This document shows, in pieces, positions 7,755 through 16,858 of a stretch of DNA of 36,471 nt. The DNA is from Actinomycetes bacterium. GTDB taxonomy: Bacteria > Actinomycetota > Acidimicrobiia > Acidimicrobiales > SZUA-35. The notes beneath the pieces are model-generated. The model saw only the letters and a list, made by a program, of their open reading frames with translations, did not search any database and was not told where the DNA came from. Within the stretch, counting starts at the first letter, position 1. Each line of letters starts with the position of its first letter. Both the position numbers and the translations under genes were made by a program. Location of the stretch: the NCBI GenBank assembly GCA_024227975.1, contig JAAETV010000071.1, positions 1-36,471 of the forward strand, in the 5' to 3' direction.

Positions 7755-7778
7755 GTCACGGGGTGACGGTATGGTCAC
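7755..7778. promoter_or_regulatory. Possible operator: alternating GTCAC/GTGAC half-sites
   Basis: GTCAC at 7755-7759, GTGAC at 7763-7767 and GTCAC at 7774-7778 form two overlapping inverted repeats (spacers of 3 and 6). They sit just upstream of ispD and in the shared upstream region of the divergent Crp-family gene. Crp/GlxR sites use TGTGA-N6-TCACA, so this is related in sequence but not canonical. Confidence 0.35.
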
Positions 7779-7781
7779 GAC

Positions 7782-8408
7782 ATGAATCCTTGGGGCGTCG
7801 TCGTGGCCGGTGGCACTGGCTCACGCTTCGGGCAGCTGAAACAGCTTGCCCCCCTGGGTGATCGGCGCGTTCTGGACTGGTCGGTTCAACTCCTCCAAGA
7901 GGCCTGTGAGGGGGTGGTTGTTGTCCTTCCCCAGCCCTTTGTCGGCCAGATCGAGGTCGAAGGAGCGGATGCGGTCGTCGCCGGTGGCGCTGATCGGTCG
8001 GCCTCGGTGCGGGCTGGTTTGAGTGCGGTTGGGGCAGGGGCGACCCATGTGCTAGTCCATGACGCCGCCCGGCCACTGGCCTCGGCTGCCCTGGTGGAAC
8101 GGGTCAGGGGGGCCCTGGAGGCTGGGGCGGAAGGTGCTGTTCCCGTCGTTGCTGTTAGCGACAGTCTGCAAACCGTCGATGGGGTACCCGTTGATCGGAG
8201 CCGCTATGTCGCGGTACAGACCCCGCAGGGATTCGAGATCGGTCTCCTTCGCCAGGCCCACGCCAGCAATCCATCAGCCAGCGACGATGCCACCCTGCTG
8301 GCGCGGCTCGGTCTTAGCGTCTGCCATGTAGAAGGGGAGCTGACCAACCTGAAGATCACCGAACCCCATGATCTGCACATTGCCGAGGTTCTGCTCGATG
8401 AGCGTTGA
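7782..8408 (+). CDS. ispD: 2-C-methyl-D-erythritol 4-phosphate cytidylyltransferase IspD
   Basis: 208 aa, slightly shorter than the usual ~230. IspD couples CTP to methylerythritol phosphate in the non-mevalonate isoprenoid pathway. It shows the glycine-rich nucleotide loop VVAGGTGSRFG near the N-terminus, then VLVHDAARPL, QTPQGF and SDDATLL, all typical of the family. In many actinobacteria carD precedes ispD; here a divergent Crp-family regulator takes that place. The 3' end overlaps the ispF start by 11 bp, so the two consecutive pathway enzymes are translationally linked. Confidence 0.96.
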   Translation: MNPWGVVVAGGTGSRFGQLKQLAPLGDRRVLDWSVQLLQEACEGVVVVLPQPFVGQIEVEGADAVVAGGADRSASVRAGLSAVGAGATHVLVHDAARPLASAALVERVRGALEAGAEGAVPVVAVSDSLQTVDGVPVDRSRYVAVQTPQGFEIGLLRQAHASNPSASDDATLLARLGLSVCHVEGELTNLKITEPHDLHIAEVLLDER

Positions 8409-8877
8409 CCAGCTCCGCATCGGCCAAGGCTTCGACGTTCACCCCTGGTCTCCGGACCCGGCCCGCCGGCTCGTGTTGGGGGGCGTGAGCTTCGACGATC
8501 ACCAGGGTCTCGCCGGTCACAGTGATGCTGACGTCATCGCCCACGCCTGTACCGATGCCCTCCTGGGAGCGGCTGGTCTCCAGGACATCGGTTCGCTCTT
8601 CCCCGATACTGATCCCTCACTGGCCGGTGCCGACAGTATCGAGCTGTTGAGGGCTGCCGTTGCCAAACTCAGCGCGTCCGGGTGGCGCCCGATAAACGTC
8701 GATTGCACGGTCGTGCTTGATTCGCCGAAGTTGGCCCCCCACCGCAACGAGATGGAGGAGCGACTGGGAGGAGCTGTTGGTGCCCCTGTCACCGTGAAAG
8801 GCAAGCGAACCGAGGGTGTCAGCGCGCTGGGGGAAGGGGTCCAGTGCTTCGCTGCGGCTCTGATTGGAGCCCGATGA
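8398..8877 (+). CDS. ispF: 2-C-methyl-D-erythritol 2,4-cyclodiphosphate synthase IspF
   Basis: 159 aa, the normal length. It cyclises the CDP-methylerythritol phosphate intermediate, two steps after IspD; IspE is not in the window. The metal ligands of the trimeric enzyme are visible as D13-x-H15 (GFDVH) and H49 (AHACTDAL). HSDADV, DIGSLFPDTDP and KGKRTEG are also family signatures. I chose the ATG at 8398, which overlaps the ispD stop; the frame is open further upstream but without family-like sequence. The stop overlaps the next gene as ATGA. Confidence 0.96.
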   Translation: MSVDQLRIGQGFDVHPWSPDPARRLVLGGVSFDDHQGLAGHSDADVIAHACTDALLGAAGLQDIGSLFPDTDPSLAGADSIELLRAAVAKLSASGWRPINVDCTVVLDSPKLAPHRNEMEERLGGAVGAPVTVKGKRTEGVSALGEGVQCFAAALIGAR

Positions 8878-9779
8878 GTGGAAAATCGAACCGAGGTCGC
8901 CGCCGCCCTGGCCCCAGCCGTGGAGGCTCAGGCCGCGGTGGCAGTGGTTCCGCTTCCAAACGGGGCTCCTCATCGAGGTCCCCGTCCGGGGGTGGCGGTG
9001 GACAGGGCCGCCGGCGATCTCCACGTCAGCTCGGCGGTGATCAGGTCGAGGGCCGACACGCCGTCCGTGAACTATTGATCGCCGGCACTCGACCGGTCCG
9101 AGAGATCCTTCTTTCCGACGACAATGACCGGGCCGACATCCTCGAAGACATCACAGAATTGGCCAGACAACTCGATGTCCCCGTCAAGACGATTACCCGC
9201 AAGCGGCTAGCGGCCGAAGCAGCTTCATCGGCCCCCCAGGGAGTTCTGGCCAGGGCTGTCCCCCTCCCCGAACACGACCTCGAACAGCTACTCGAGACCG
9301 CGAACCCGTTTCTGCTGGTTCTCGACGGTGTCACCGACCCGGGCAACCTGGGTGCCCTCCTCCGCACCGCCGAGTGCGCCGGTGTTACTGGCGTGATCCT
9401 GCCCCGCCATCGCTCGGTCCACATCAGCCCTACTGTCACCAAGGCCGCGGCGGGAGCGGTAGAGCACCTCCCAATGGCCCTGGTTGGGGGCATTCCCAGC
9501 GCCCTCAGCCAGCTTTCTGACGCTGGTGTGGTCATCGCCGGGCTCGACGCTGGAGGCAGTGATTCACTGTTCAGCGGTTTCGCCATGGCTGATGGGCCTA
9601 TCGCTCTGGTACTGGGCGCAGAGGGCAGGGGGCTGTCTCGCCTCGTTCGACAACGAGTAGACAAGCTGGTTGCTATACCCTTACATGGCGATCTCAATAG
9701 TTTGAATGTGGCGGCCGCGGCCGCCATAGCATGCTTTGAGGTTGTCCGACGACGAACTCCAAGGTCGAATAGCGAATGA
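8874..9779 (+). CDS. rlmB: 23S rRNA (guanosine-2'-O-)-methyltransferase RlmB-like (SpoU/TrmH)
   Basis: 301 aa. The start is the ATG at 8874 within an ATGA overlap with ispF. Residues 1-65 are a basic Gly/Arg/Ser-rich tail, likely disordered and RNA-binding. An SpoU substrate-binding domain follows (GRHAVRELL), then the knotted SPOUT methyltransferase domain. Its three motifs are visible as LDGVTDPGNLGALLRTAECAG, LVLGAEGRGL and IPLHGDLNSLNVAAAAAI (each seen in part). In many actinobacteria cysS lies between ispF and this gene; it is absent here. Assignment to RlmB and not another SpoU subfamily rests on context. Confidence 0.9.
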   Translation: MSGKSNRGRRRPGPSRGGSGRGGSGSASKRGSSSRSPSGGGGGQGRRRSPRQLGGDQVEGRHAVRELLIAGTRPVREILLSDDNDRADILEDITELARQLDVPVKTITRKRLAAEAASSAPQGVLARAVPLPEHDLEQLLETANPFLLVLDGVTDPGNLGALLRTAECAGVTGVILPRHRSVHISPTVTKAAAGAVEHLPMALVGGIPSALSQLSDAGVVIAGLDAGGSDSLFSGFAMADGPIALVLGAEGRGLSRLVRQRVDKLVAIPLHGDLNSLNVAAAAAIACFEVVRRRTPRSNSE

Positions 9780-9817
9780 CACCGTGAGCCAGAACCAACG
9801 GCTGATTGGGGATTCCA

Positions 9818-11593
9818 GTGGCTGAGGCTAGTTACACAGCCTGGGATGACAACTTGTATGAATGGCCGCCCCCAGGCGGCTGGTATCAGGCATCTGATGG
9901 AAAGTGGTGGCCCGAGGGCTATGGGCCCTCGGGTGAGCAGGAGCTGCCCAATGAGGTGGCTGAAACGACCGTAACCACCAGCCTCGACTCTGGATCGAGC
10001 GGGTCGACGGGCGAAGAACAGAGAGCGGTGTTCTCTGCTGGTGACTCGGCGGGCGAACCGCCAGCGACCCCGAATGTCCACGCCGAGACCGAATCACAAC
10101 GGCCCGTCTATGACGAGCTCCCATCGATCGACGATGTCTTTGGTGGCATTGACCCCTACGGCGACGATGAAATATCCACCGAGGTCAGAGACGTCGACGA
10201 CGATGGCATCGGTGACGACATCGACGACCCTGATGAGATCAGTGATGCTGATGAGATCAGTGATGCTGATGAGATCAGTGATGCTGATGAGATCAGTGAT
10301 GCTGATGAGATCAGTGATGCTGATGAGGGCATCCCCAACGACGCCCCAACCACCGAGGACGATCTCGACCACGGAGCCAGCTATCACCCCGTCGGCGAAG
10401 GTGTCATCGATGGTCATCATCATGACGTCGAGACCGGCAATGGTGTCGAAGACGTCGCCCTCTCCCATCACGACGATGATGTTGTCCACTACGAGGACGA
10501 GCTCGACCAATACGACGAGGGCTACGACCACGATCCAGCTGCCGTGCCGGCCACCGGCCCCATCGGCGAGTCACCGAGCAGTCTCGACGATCTCCATCAA
10601 CCTGATTCCCCCATAAGCAATTACGGCGAAGCCAACGCCACCATGATCGACCCCCTCGTGGCCGAGCCTGAACACCTCGACGAGATCGTCGAGCCGAACC
10701 CTGCCCGGTACGGCTCGATCGGGAACGATGCCACCGACGCGGCCCCAGGACCCTCCGCTTTCGACAGAGCGCCCCCCAGGCCGGCCAACAATGACCCCCT
10801 CGCCACCGGTTCCCATCCCATTACCCCGCCCGCCGATTTCTCTCAAGGCTCAGCCGATACCTATGCCGGCCACTTCGGACCCGACAATGGCGACGGCCTC
10901 GACACCGATCAGGATCGAGGTAGCTACCCCGACGAACAGGAGCCGTTCGAACAGGTCGACGACGAACACTATGAAGGGAGTCAACGCAATCCATGGCCCC
11001 TGGTGGTGGTCGGGCTCAGCTTGGCGCTCGTCGTCATCCTCATCGTCGGTTTCTTCGCCCTGCGTGACCGTGACGGCCAAGACAGTGATGTCGCCGATGG
11101 CACCACCATCCAGCCCGCTGGCGATCCGAGCGGTTTCGGTACCATCGATCAGCCCTATGGCTTCGGTACCGGTGTCGTCGTGTTCTACGAAGACGAGGCA
11201 ACCGGCCAGCAGCGGCGCTGGATCATTCAGGTCCTCTCCCCGGTCACGGACGGTACCGCCCAATTCACTACCGATGGGGGAGCGGAAGCCCCCCCCGATG
11301 GCGAGGTTTTTGCCTTCACCCGGGTTCGGGTGACCTACCAGTCTGGGCCGACCCCGGGTGAGCTGTCAGACCTGATCTTCAACTCGGTCGGGGCCTCCCA
11401 GACAACGTTCACCCAGGCAGACAATGCCTGCTTGGCAGTACCCGAGATCCTCAACGCGGCGGGCTCGATCCAGCCGACCGAGGCCGTCGAGGGCAATATC
11501 TGCTGGCAGATCCCATCGTCGGATTTGGCGGAGCTCAATCTGGTGGTCGAAGCAGGGCCGGCCGAAGGCACTGTCCATCTCTCTTTGAGCTGA
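9818..11593 (+). CDS. Acidic single-pass membrane protein of unknown function, with tandem hexapeptide
   Basis: 591 aa from the GTG at 9818, preceded by GGGGA at six bases. The N-terminus carries a Trp-rich module (GGWYQASDGKWWP, 20-32) related to DUF2510 and common in Acidimicrobiia. Residues ~35-385 are a long Asp/Glu-rich, low-complexity cytoplasmic stretch that includes a perfect (DEISDA) tandem repeat at ~139-170. A transmembrane helix follows at ~393-415 (PLVVVGLSLALVVILIVGFF). The C-terminal ~160-residue extracytoplasmic domain is beta-rich, with a DUF4352-like outline (FAFTRVRVTYQSG, paired Cys in DNACLAV and GNICW). Orientation and disorder suggest a sensor or scaffold, but no function is known. 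The stop codon touches the tRNA gene on the other strand. Confidence 0.85.
   Translation: MAEASYTAWDDNLYEWPPPGGWYQASDGKWWPEGYGPSGEQELPNEVAETTVTTSLDSGSSGSTGEEQRAVFSAGDSAGEPPATPNVHAETESQRPVYDELPSIDDVFGGIDPYGDDEISTEVRDVDDDGIGDDIDDPDEISDADEISDADEISDADEISDADEISDADEGIPNDAPTTEDDLDHGASYHPVGEGVIDGHHHDVETGNGVEDVALSHHDDDVVHYEDELDQYDEGYDHDPAAVPATGPIGESPSSLDDLHQPDSPISNYGEANATMIDPLVAEPEHLDEIVEPNPARYGSIGNDATDAAPGPSAFDRAPPRPANNDPLATGSHPITPPADFSQGSADTYAGHFGPDNGDGLDTDQDRGSYPDEQEPFEQVDDEHYEGSQRNPWPLVVVGLSLALVVILIVGFFALRDRDGQDSDVADGTTIQPAGDPSGFGTIDQPYGFGTGVVVFYEDEATGQQRRWIIQVLSPVTDGTAQFTTDGGAEAPPDGEVFAFTRVRVTYQSGPTPGELSDLIFNSVGASQTTFTQADNACLAVPEILNAAGSIQPTEAVEGNICWQIPSSDLAELNLVVEAGPAEGTVHLSLS
10232..10327 (+). 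repeat. Perfect 18-bp tandem repeat (5.3 copies)
   Basis: The unit gatgagatcagtgatgct is repeated five times without a mismatch and followed by a six-base partial copy. It encodes DEISDA repeats within the acidic domain. The perfect identity points to recent slippage, so copy number may vary between strains. Confidence 0.97.
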
Positions 11594-11666
11594 GCCCGAA
11601 GTCGGATTCGAACCGACGACATCTGCTTTACAAGAGCAGCGCTCTGGCCAACTGAGCTATTCGGGC
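11593..11666 (-). tRNA. tRNA-Thr (anticodon TGT)
   Basis: 74 nt on the minus strand. It folds as a complete cloverleaf: acceptor GCCCGAA/TTCGGGC, D arm GCTC/GAGC, anticodon stem CTGCT/AGCAG with loop CTTGTAA (anticodon TGT), T arm GTCGG/CCGAC with TTCGAAT, and discriminator T. CCA is not encoded. Its last base is shared with the stop codon of the convergent membrane-protein gene. Confidence 0.96.
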
Positions 11667-11854
11667 CTGGATCTGCCAGTGTAGGAGGTCCTTGGGCCAG
11701 CAACCTCGGCTGAAGCTGGTGACAGATGGCGCGCCGGGCCCGGCCCCGGCTTGGGTAGGGTTGACGGAGAGTCCTCGGCGGCGATGCCACCGTTTTCACC
11801 GTTGAGACCTCGCCCCTTTTCAGGCGGCCGATCATGGAACCTCGGAGCCGAACG
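11667..11854. other. Divergent upstream region between tRNA-Thr and the LytR_C gene
   Basis: 188 bp without a gene. TACACT (minus strand, 11678-11683) lies 11 bases before the tRNA 5' end and could be its -10 box. A perfect 12-bp palindrome, GCCGGGCCCGGC, sits at 11733-11744. No clear promoter is seen for the plus-strand gene. Confidence 0.35.
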
Positions 11855-12511
11855 ATGCATCCAGCAGAACATCGCAGTGTTGACGACAACGCGGCCCGGA
11901 TCGGCTTCATGCGTGGGATCCTCGTGATCCTCACCGCAGTCGCCATTGGGGCCTTCGTCGTCGCTCAGGGCCTTGATGACAACACGCTCGAACCGGTCGC
12001 GGCGGAGAACACGACCGTCGATAGCTCCCTCGAGGGCTCCGCCGATGCCGCAGGAGACGGATCGTCGGCTGGGGCTGGCCTCTCAACGACCACGGTCGCC
12101 GGGGGGGATGATACGGCAGCCTCCACGACAGATACGGTGGCGGTCGATCCAACCACGACCGAAACCACAGTGACCACCACTCCCCCCGAGCCAACCCTCC
12201 GGGAGCCGGCCGAGGTCGCGGTTCTGGTGCTGAACGGGGCGGGAACGAAGGGGATTGCGGGGCAGGGCGCCGAGGTCATGAACGACGCCGGCTACCAGGT
12301 CCTGGCGCCCAAGAACGCCAACTCACTCGGCCCCTCCCAGGTCCTCTACATCGAAGGCTTCGAAGCGGAGGCTCGAGTTGTGGCCGAGTCCTTCGGGGTC
12401 GATCCGGCGTCGGTCCTGAGTCCGTACGATCCCGGGTCCCCACCGATCGACGAGATCCGGGAAGCAAACGTGATCGTGATCATCGGCCAGGACGGCTTGA
12501 TCGAGCCCTGA
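11855..12511 (+). CDS. Membrane-anchored protein with C-terminal LytR_C domain
   Basis: 218 aa from the ATG at 11855, chosen because GGAG lies seven bases upstream; the ATG at 11834 has no such site. A short N-terminus is followed by a transmembrane helix (~20-40, GILVILTAVAIGAFVVAQG) and a Ser/Thr/Ala-rich extracytoplasmic linker (~45-115). The C-terminal ~90 residues match the LytR cell-envelope attenuator C-terminal domain (VAVLVLNGAGTKGIAG, YIEGFEAEA, VIVIIGQDG). The LytR-CpsA-Psr phosphotransferase domain itself is absent, so this is a stand-alone LytR_C protein at the cell surface. A glycerate kinase gene follows after one base. Confidence 0.88.
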   Translation: MHPAEHRSVDDNAARIGFMRGILVILTAVAIGAFVVAQGLDDNTLEPVAAENTTVDSSLEGSADAAGDGSSAGAGLSTTTVAGGDDTAASTTDTVAVDPTTTETTVTTTPPEPTLREPAEVAVLVLNGAGTKGIAGQGAEVMNDAGYQVLAPKNANSLGPSQVLYIEGFEAEARVVAESFGVDPASVLSPYDPGSPPIDEIREANVIVIIGQDGLIEP

Positions 12512-12512
12512 C

Positions 12513-13568
12513 GTGGCTGATCCAACCGGGGATAGTCCTCCTCCATCGGCTTCGCCGCGATCCCTCGGTCGGGTTGTAATTGCCTTTGACAAGTTCCGGG
12601 GCACGGCAACCGCCAACGAGCTGACCTCGGTCGTGGAACGGGTGGCGGCCTCCGCCGGGTGGGAGTCAACGCCCCTACCCATGGCCGACGGTGGTGAAGG
12701 CTCGTTGGCTGCTCTCGGAGGGCCGAACAAGACCACCACTGTCGCAGGGCCTCTAGGTGACCCAGTGGAAGCAGGGTGGCGCCTCGACCGACGAGTGGCC
12801 TATATCGAGATGGCGGCCGCCTCAGGGCTGTTGTTGGCTGGTGGGGCCGAAGACAATGACCCTGTCGCCGCCGACACCATCGGCACCGGTCAGCTCATCG
12901 CGACCGCCGTCGAGCTCGGAGCCCGGACGATCTATGTCTTTCTCGGGGGCTCAGCAACCACCGATGGGGGCTGGGGGGCGGTCCAGGCCATGCCACCGGC
13001 GGCGAGGCTCAAGGAGATCGACCTCGTCGTGGCCACCGACGTCAGGACCAGCTTCGTCGATGCGGCCGCCGTCTTCGGTCCTCAGAAAGGGGCCTCGGGG
13101 GCCCAGCTGGCCTTCCTCGAGCGCCGGCTTCAGCGTCTCGTCCAGATCTACCAGGACGAGTACGGCACCGACGTCAGTGCCGCCCCCGGAGCCGGGGCGG
13201 CCGGTGGTCTGGCTGGAGGGCTCATGGCCCTCGGGGGTCGCATCGAGCCCGGCTTTGATGTGATCGCCGAACGGGTCGGACTCGACGAACACCTCCAAGG
13301 TGCCAACCTCGTCATCACTGGGGAGGGCTACCTCGACGACGAGTCGTTCAACGGGAAGGTCGTCGGTGGGGTGCAGGCATGGGCGGGCGAGCAGTCGGTG
13401 CCGGTCCTGGCCATCGTCGGTGATGCCGACCGAGATGTTGCTGTCCCCAGTGGGCTCGAGGTGATCGTGTTGGCTGAGGAGTATGGGCTGGAGCGAGCCC
13501 TCAGTAACCCTGTGGGGCTCATCGAAGAGCTGGTGGGTGCCCGCCTGGCCAGTGGGACGAATAGCTGA
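12513..13568 (+). CDS. Glycerate kinase (type I, GlxK family)
   Basis: 351 aa from GTG at 12513. It phosphorylates D-glycerate (2- or 3-position not decidable here), feeding glyoxylate or serine breakdown products into glycolysis. Family signatures in order are AFDKFRGTATANE, PMADGGEGS, LGGSATTDGG, AVFGPQKGA, PGAGAAGGLAGG and VITGEGYLDDES. The usual DV-x-NPL segment reads DVRTSF here, a divergence near the active-site region. It starts one base after the LytR_C gene and is probably co-transcribed with it, although the functions appear unrelated. Confidence 0.94.
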   Translation: MADPTGDSPPPSASPRSLGRVVIAFDKFRGTATANELTSVVERVAASAGWESTPLPMADGGEGSLAALGGPNKTTTVAGPLGDPVEAGWRLDRRVAYIEMAAASGLLLAGGAEDNDPVAADTIGTGQLIATAVELGARTIYVFLGGSATTDGGWGAVQAMPPAARLKEIDLVVATDVRTSFVDAAAVFGPQKGASGAQLAFLERRLQRLVQIYQDEYGTDVSAAPGAGAAGGLAGGLMALGGRIEPGFDVIAERVGLDEHLQGANLVITGEGYLDDESFNGKVVGGVQAWAGEQSVPVLAIVGDADRDVAVPSGLEVIVLAEEYGLERALSNPVGLIEELVGARLASGTNS

Positions 13569-13571
13569 GGC

Positions 13572-13784
13572 CTACTCGTGGCGGCTGGTGACGTCACCCC
13601 GCTTGAACAGGAACCAGCCGATACCACCGATCGCGAGAAAGGCCCCAGCAATGGCGGCGAGTTGGATCAGACGGGCCACGAAAGTCGCCGCTGCGCTGGC
13701 AAGCAGTAGACCGACCACGATCAGGGCAATGACCACGATCCCAACGACCCCTACGGGCACCCGGGCTTGGTCTACCGACTCCAT
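13572..13784 (-). CDS. Small membrane protein, two predicted helices
   Basis: 70 aa from ATG at 13784. Two hydrophobic helices (~11-34 and ~40-60) are separated by a short polar turn, and a basic C-terminal tail follows. There is no recognised domain. It converges on the glycerate kinase gene with only three bases between stops. Its upstream region is shared with the divergent groEL operator region. Function unknown. Confidence 0.65.
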   Translation of the reverse strand: MESVDQARVPVGVVGIVVIALIVVGLLLASAAATFVARLIQLAAIAGAFLAIGGIGWFLFKRGDVTSRHE

Positions 13785-13874
13785 GGCGACAACGCTACAG
13801 GTCGAACCAGACCCAACGATGGCAGATCTCGTCGGCCCCGAATCTGGACCATCCTCGATGTCGGGCCGTCAGCC

Positions 13875-15560
<1,686 letters not shown>

Positions 15561-15627
15561 TCGCCACCGTGATCACGACAGGATCAGATATAGGTTGAGC
15601 GCACCCCCGCTCCGTCCCGATCTCGAA

Positions 15628-15670
15628 CCGCCCCGGAGCTTCATCGCTAGTAGGCGAGGCTCCGGGGCGG
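15628..15670 (+). terminator. Hairpin terminator after groEL
   Basis: Perfect 12-bp GC-rich arms (CCGCCCCGGAGC and its complement) enclose a 19-nt loop, about 70 bp after the groEL stop. It is followed by an A/T-rich stretch (aactcttatt) and not a clean T-run. Confidence 0.75.
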
Positions 15671-15771
15671 AACTCTTATTCGCCCATCGAGTCGATCGAG
15701 TCGACTACGCCTAGATCTGCTGTCGCTGGTCTGGTACGCCCCACTCCGTCAGCGTTCACTACGATCATGGT

Positions 15772-16572
15772 GTGGTTCGATCGCGCACTGAGTCGATCTT
15801 GGCCAGGCGCTATGAGCCCGGGTCCAGTGGTCGTCAGCCCGATGAGGTGATCGTGGAGGAGCCGATGACGATCAGGCTCGACGATGTCCAAGTCAGCTCG
15901 ACGATGCGAACCCCTGGTCACGACTTCGAGCTTGCCGCTGGCTTCCTCCACGCAGAAGGGGTGCTGGCCGGTGAGAAGGTGATCAGGATTCGCTACTGCG
16001 GGACCGGTTCGGCTGTTGAGAGTGACTTCAACGTGGTCTCGGTTGAGACCGACGGTCGAGCCCCCGCTCCGAGCCCCCGCCTGGGCTCCATCTCATCGTC
16101 GTGCGGCCTGTGTGGGGCTGAAGCCATCACCGAGCTGACCGACCGGCTCCATCTCCTGCCGGCCTATGAACCGTGGGATCCTGATGTGCTGATGGCATCG
16201 CCCGAGCTGCTCCGGGCCGACCAGCCATTGCACGATCTGACCGGTGGTGTTCACGCTGCCGCCGCCATCGATCGCACCGGCTGCATTGTCGTTGTGCGGG
16301 AAGACATTGGCCGCCACAACGCAGTCGACAAGGTCGTCGGCCGTCTCCTTCTCGACGATGTCCTGCCGGCCACCGAGCTGGCCCTGGTGGTGAGCGGTCG
16401 CGGCTCGTTCGAGATGGTGCAGAAGGCCTGGGCTGCTGGCTTCACCGCCCTGGTCGCGGTGTCCGCTCCGTCGGCGCTGGCGATCAGCACGGCGCGGTGG
16501 GCAGGAATGACCCTCGTCGGGTTTGCCCGTGACCGCACCGGCAACTTCTACAGTCCTGATAGTGCGGTCTGA
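15772..16572 (+). CDS. fdhD: FdhD, sulfurtransferase for formate dehydrogenase maturation
   Basis: 266 aa from GTG at 15772. FdhD transfers sulfur from a cysteine desulfurase to the bis-MGD molybdenum cofactor of formate dehydrogenases. The conserved Cys loop is seen as C111-GL-C114 (SSCGLCGAEAI). Other family segments are VIVEEPMTIRLDD, HDFELAAGFLHAEG, TGGVHAAA, REDIGRHNAVDKV and VSGRGSFEMVQKA. No formate dehydrogenase or molybdopterin gene lies within the window, so its client is encoded elsewhere. The nearby ATG at 15767 is out of frame. Confidence 0.95.
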   Translation: MVRSRTESILARRYEPGSSGRQPDEVIVEEPMTIRLDDVQVSSTMRTPGHDFELAAGFLHAEGVLAGEKVIRIRYCGTGSAVESDFNVVSVETDGRAPAPSPRLGSISSSCGLCGAEAITELTDRLHLLPAYEPWDPDVLMASPELLRADQPLHDLTGGVHAAAAIDRTGCIVVVREDIGRHNAVDKVVGRLLLDDVLPATELALVVSGRGSFEMVQKAWAAGFTALVAVSAPSALAISTARWAGMTLVGFARDRTGNFYSPDSAV

Positions 16573-16858
16573 GCCGGGGTGCGCTGGTGGCAACGACTAC
16601 ACGACTCGTGTTGATGGTCGTCGCCACGTGATGAACGAGCACGGCAATTCCGGGCGTAGGTTCGCCGGACGCCTGGTCCAAACGATCGAGGCTTCGCCCA
16701 CCGACTGTGTTTGTCGAGTTCGGGCCGTTCTGCACCGGCGTAATGACAGGGCCTGAGCTTGTTCTCCCCGAAACCGGCCTGGCACACTAGTTTGGAGAGT
16801 GTGTCACGGTTTGGGGCGCATGTAGCACCCAGCGCGTTCGGCTGCCTACTCTTGATGG
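16573..16858. other. Intergenic region upstream of the S1-domain gene
   Basis: 286 bp between fdhD and the S1-domain gene. A 41-codon open frame at ~16631-16756 has no ribosome-binding site or recognisable features. No clear promoter or terminator was identified. Confidence 0.4.

Noticed and set aside
10232..10327. Possible CRISPR-like array
   Set aside because: Units are contiguous, without spacers, and keep the coding frame.
10094..10531. Minus-strand frames with ITDLIS repeats
   Set aside because: They mirror the DEISDA repeat of the acidic membrane protein and lack ribosome-binding sites.
16631..16756. 41-codon plus-strand open frame
   Set aside because: No ribosome-binding site, hydrophobic segment or recognisable motif.
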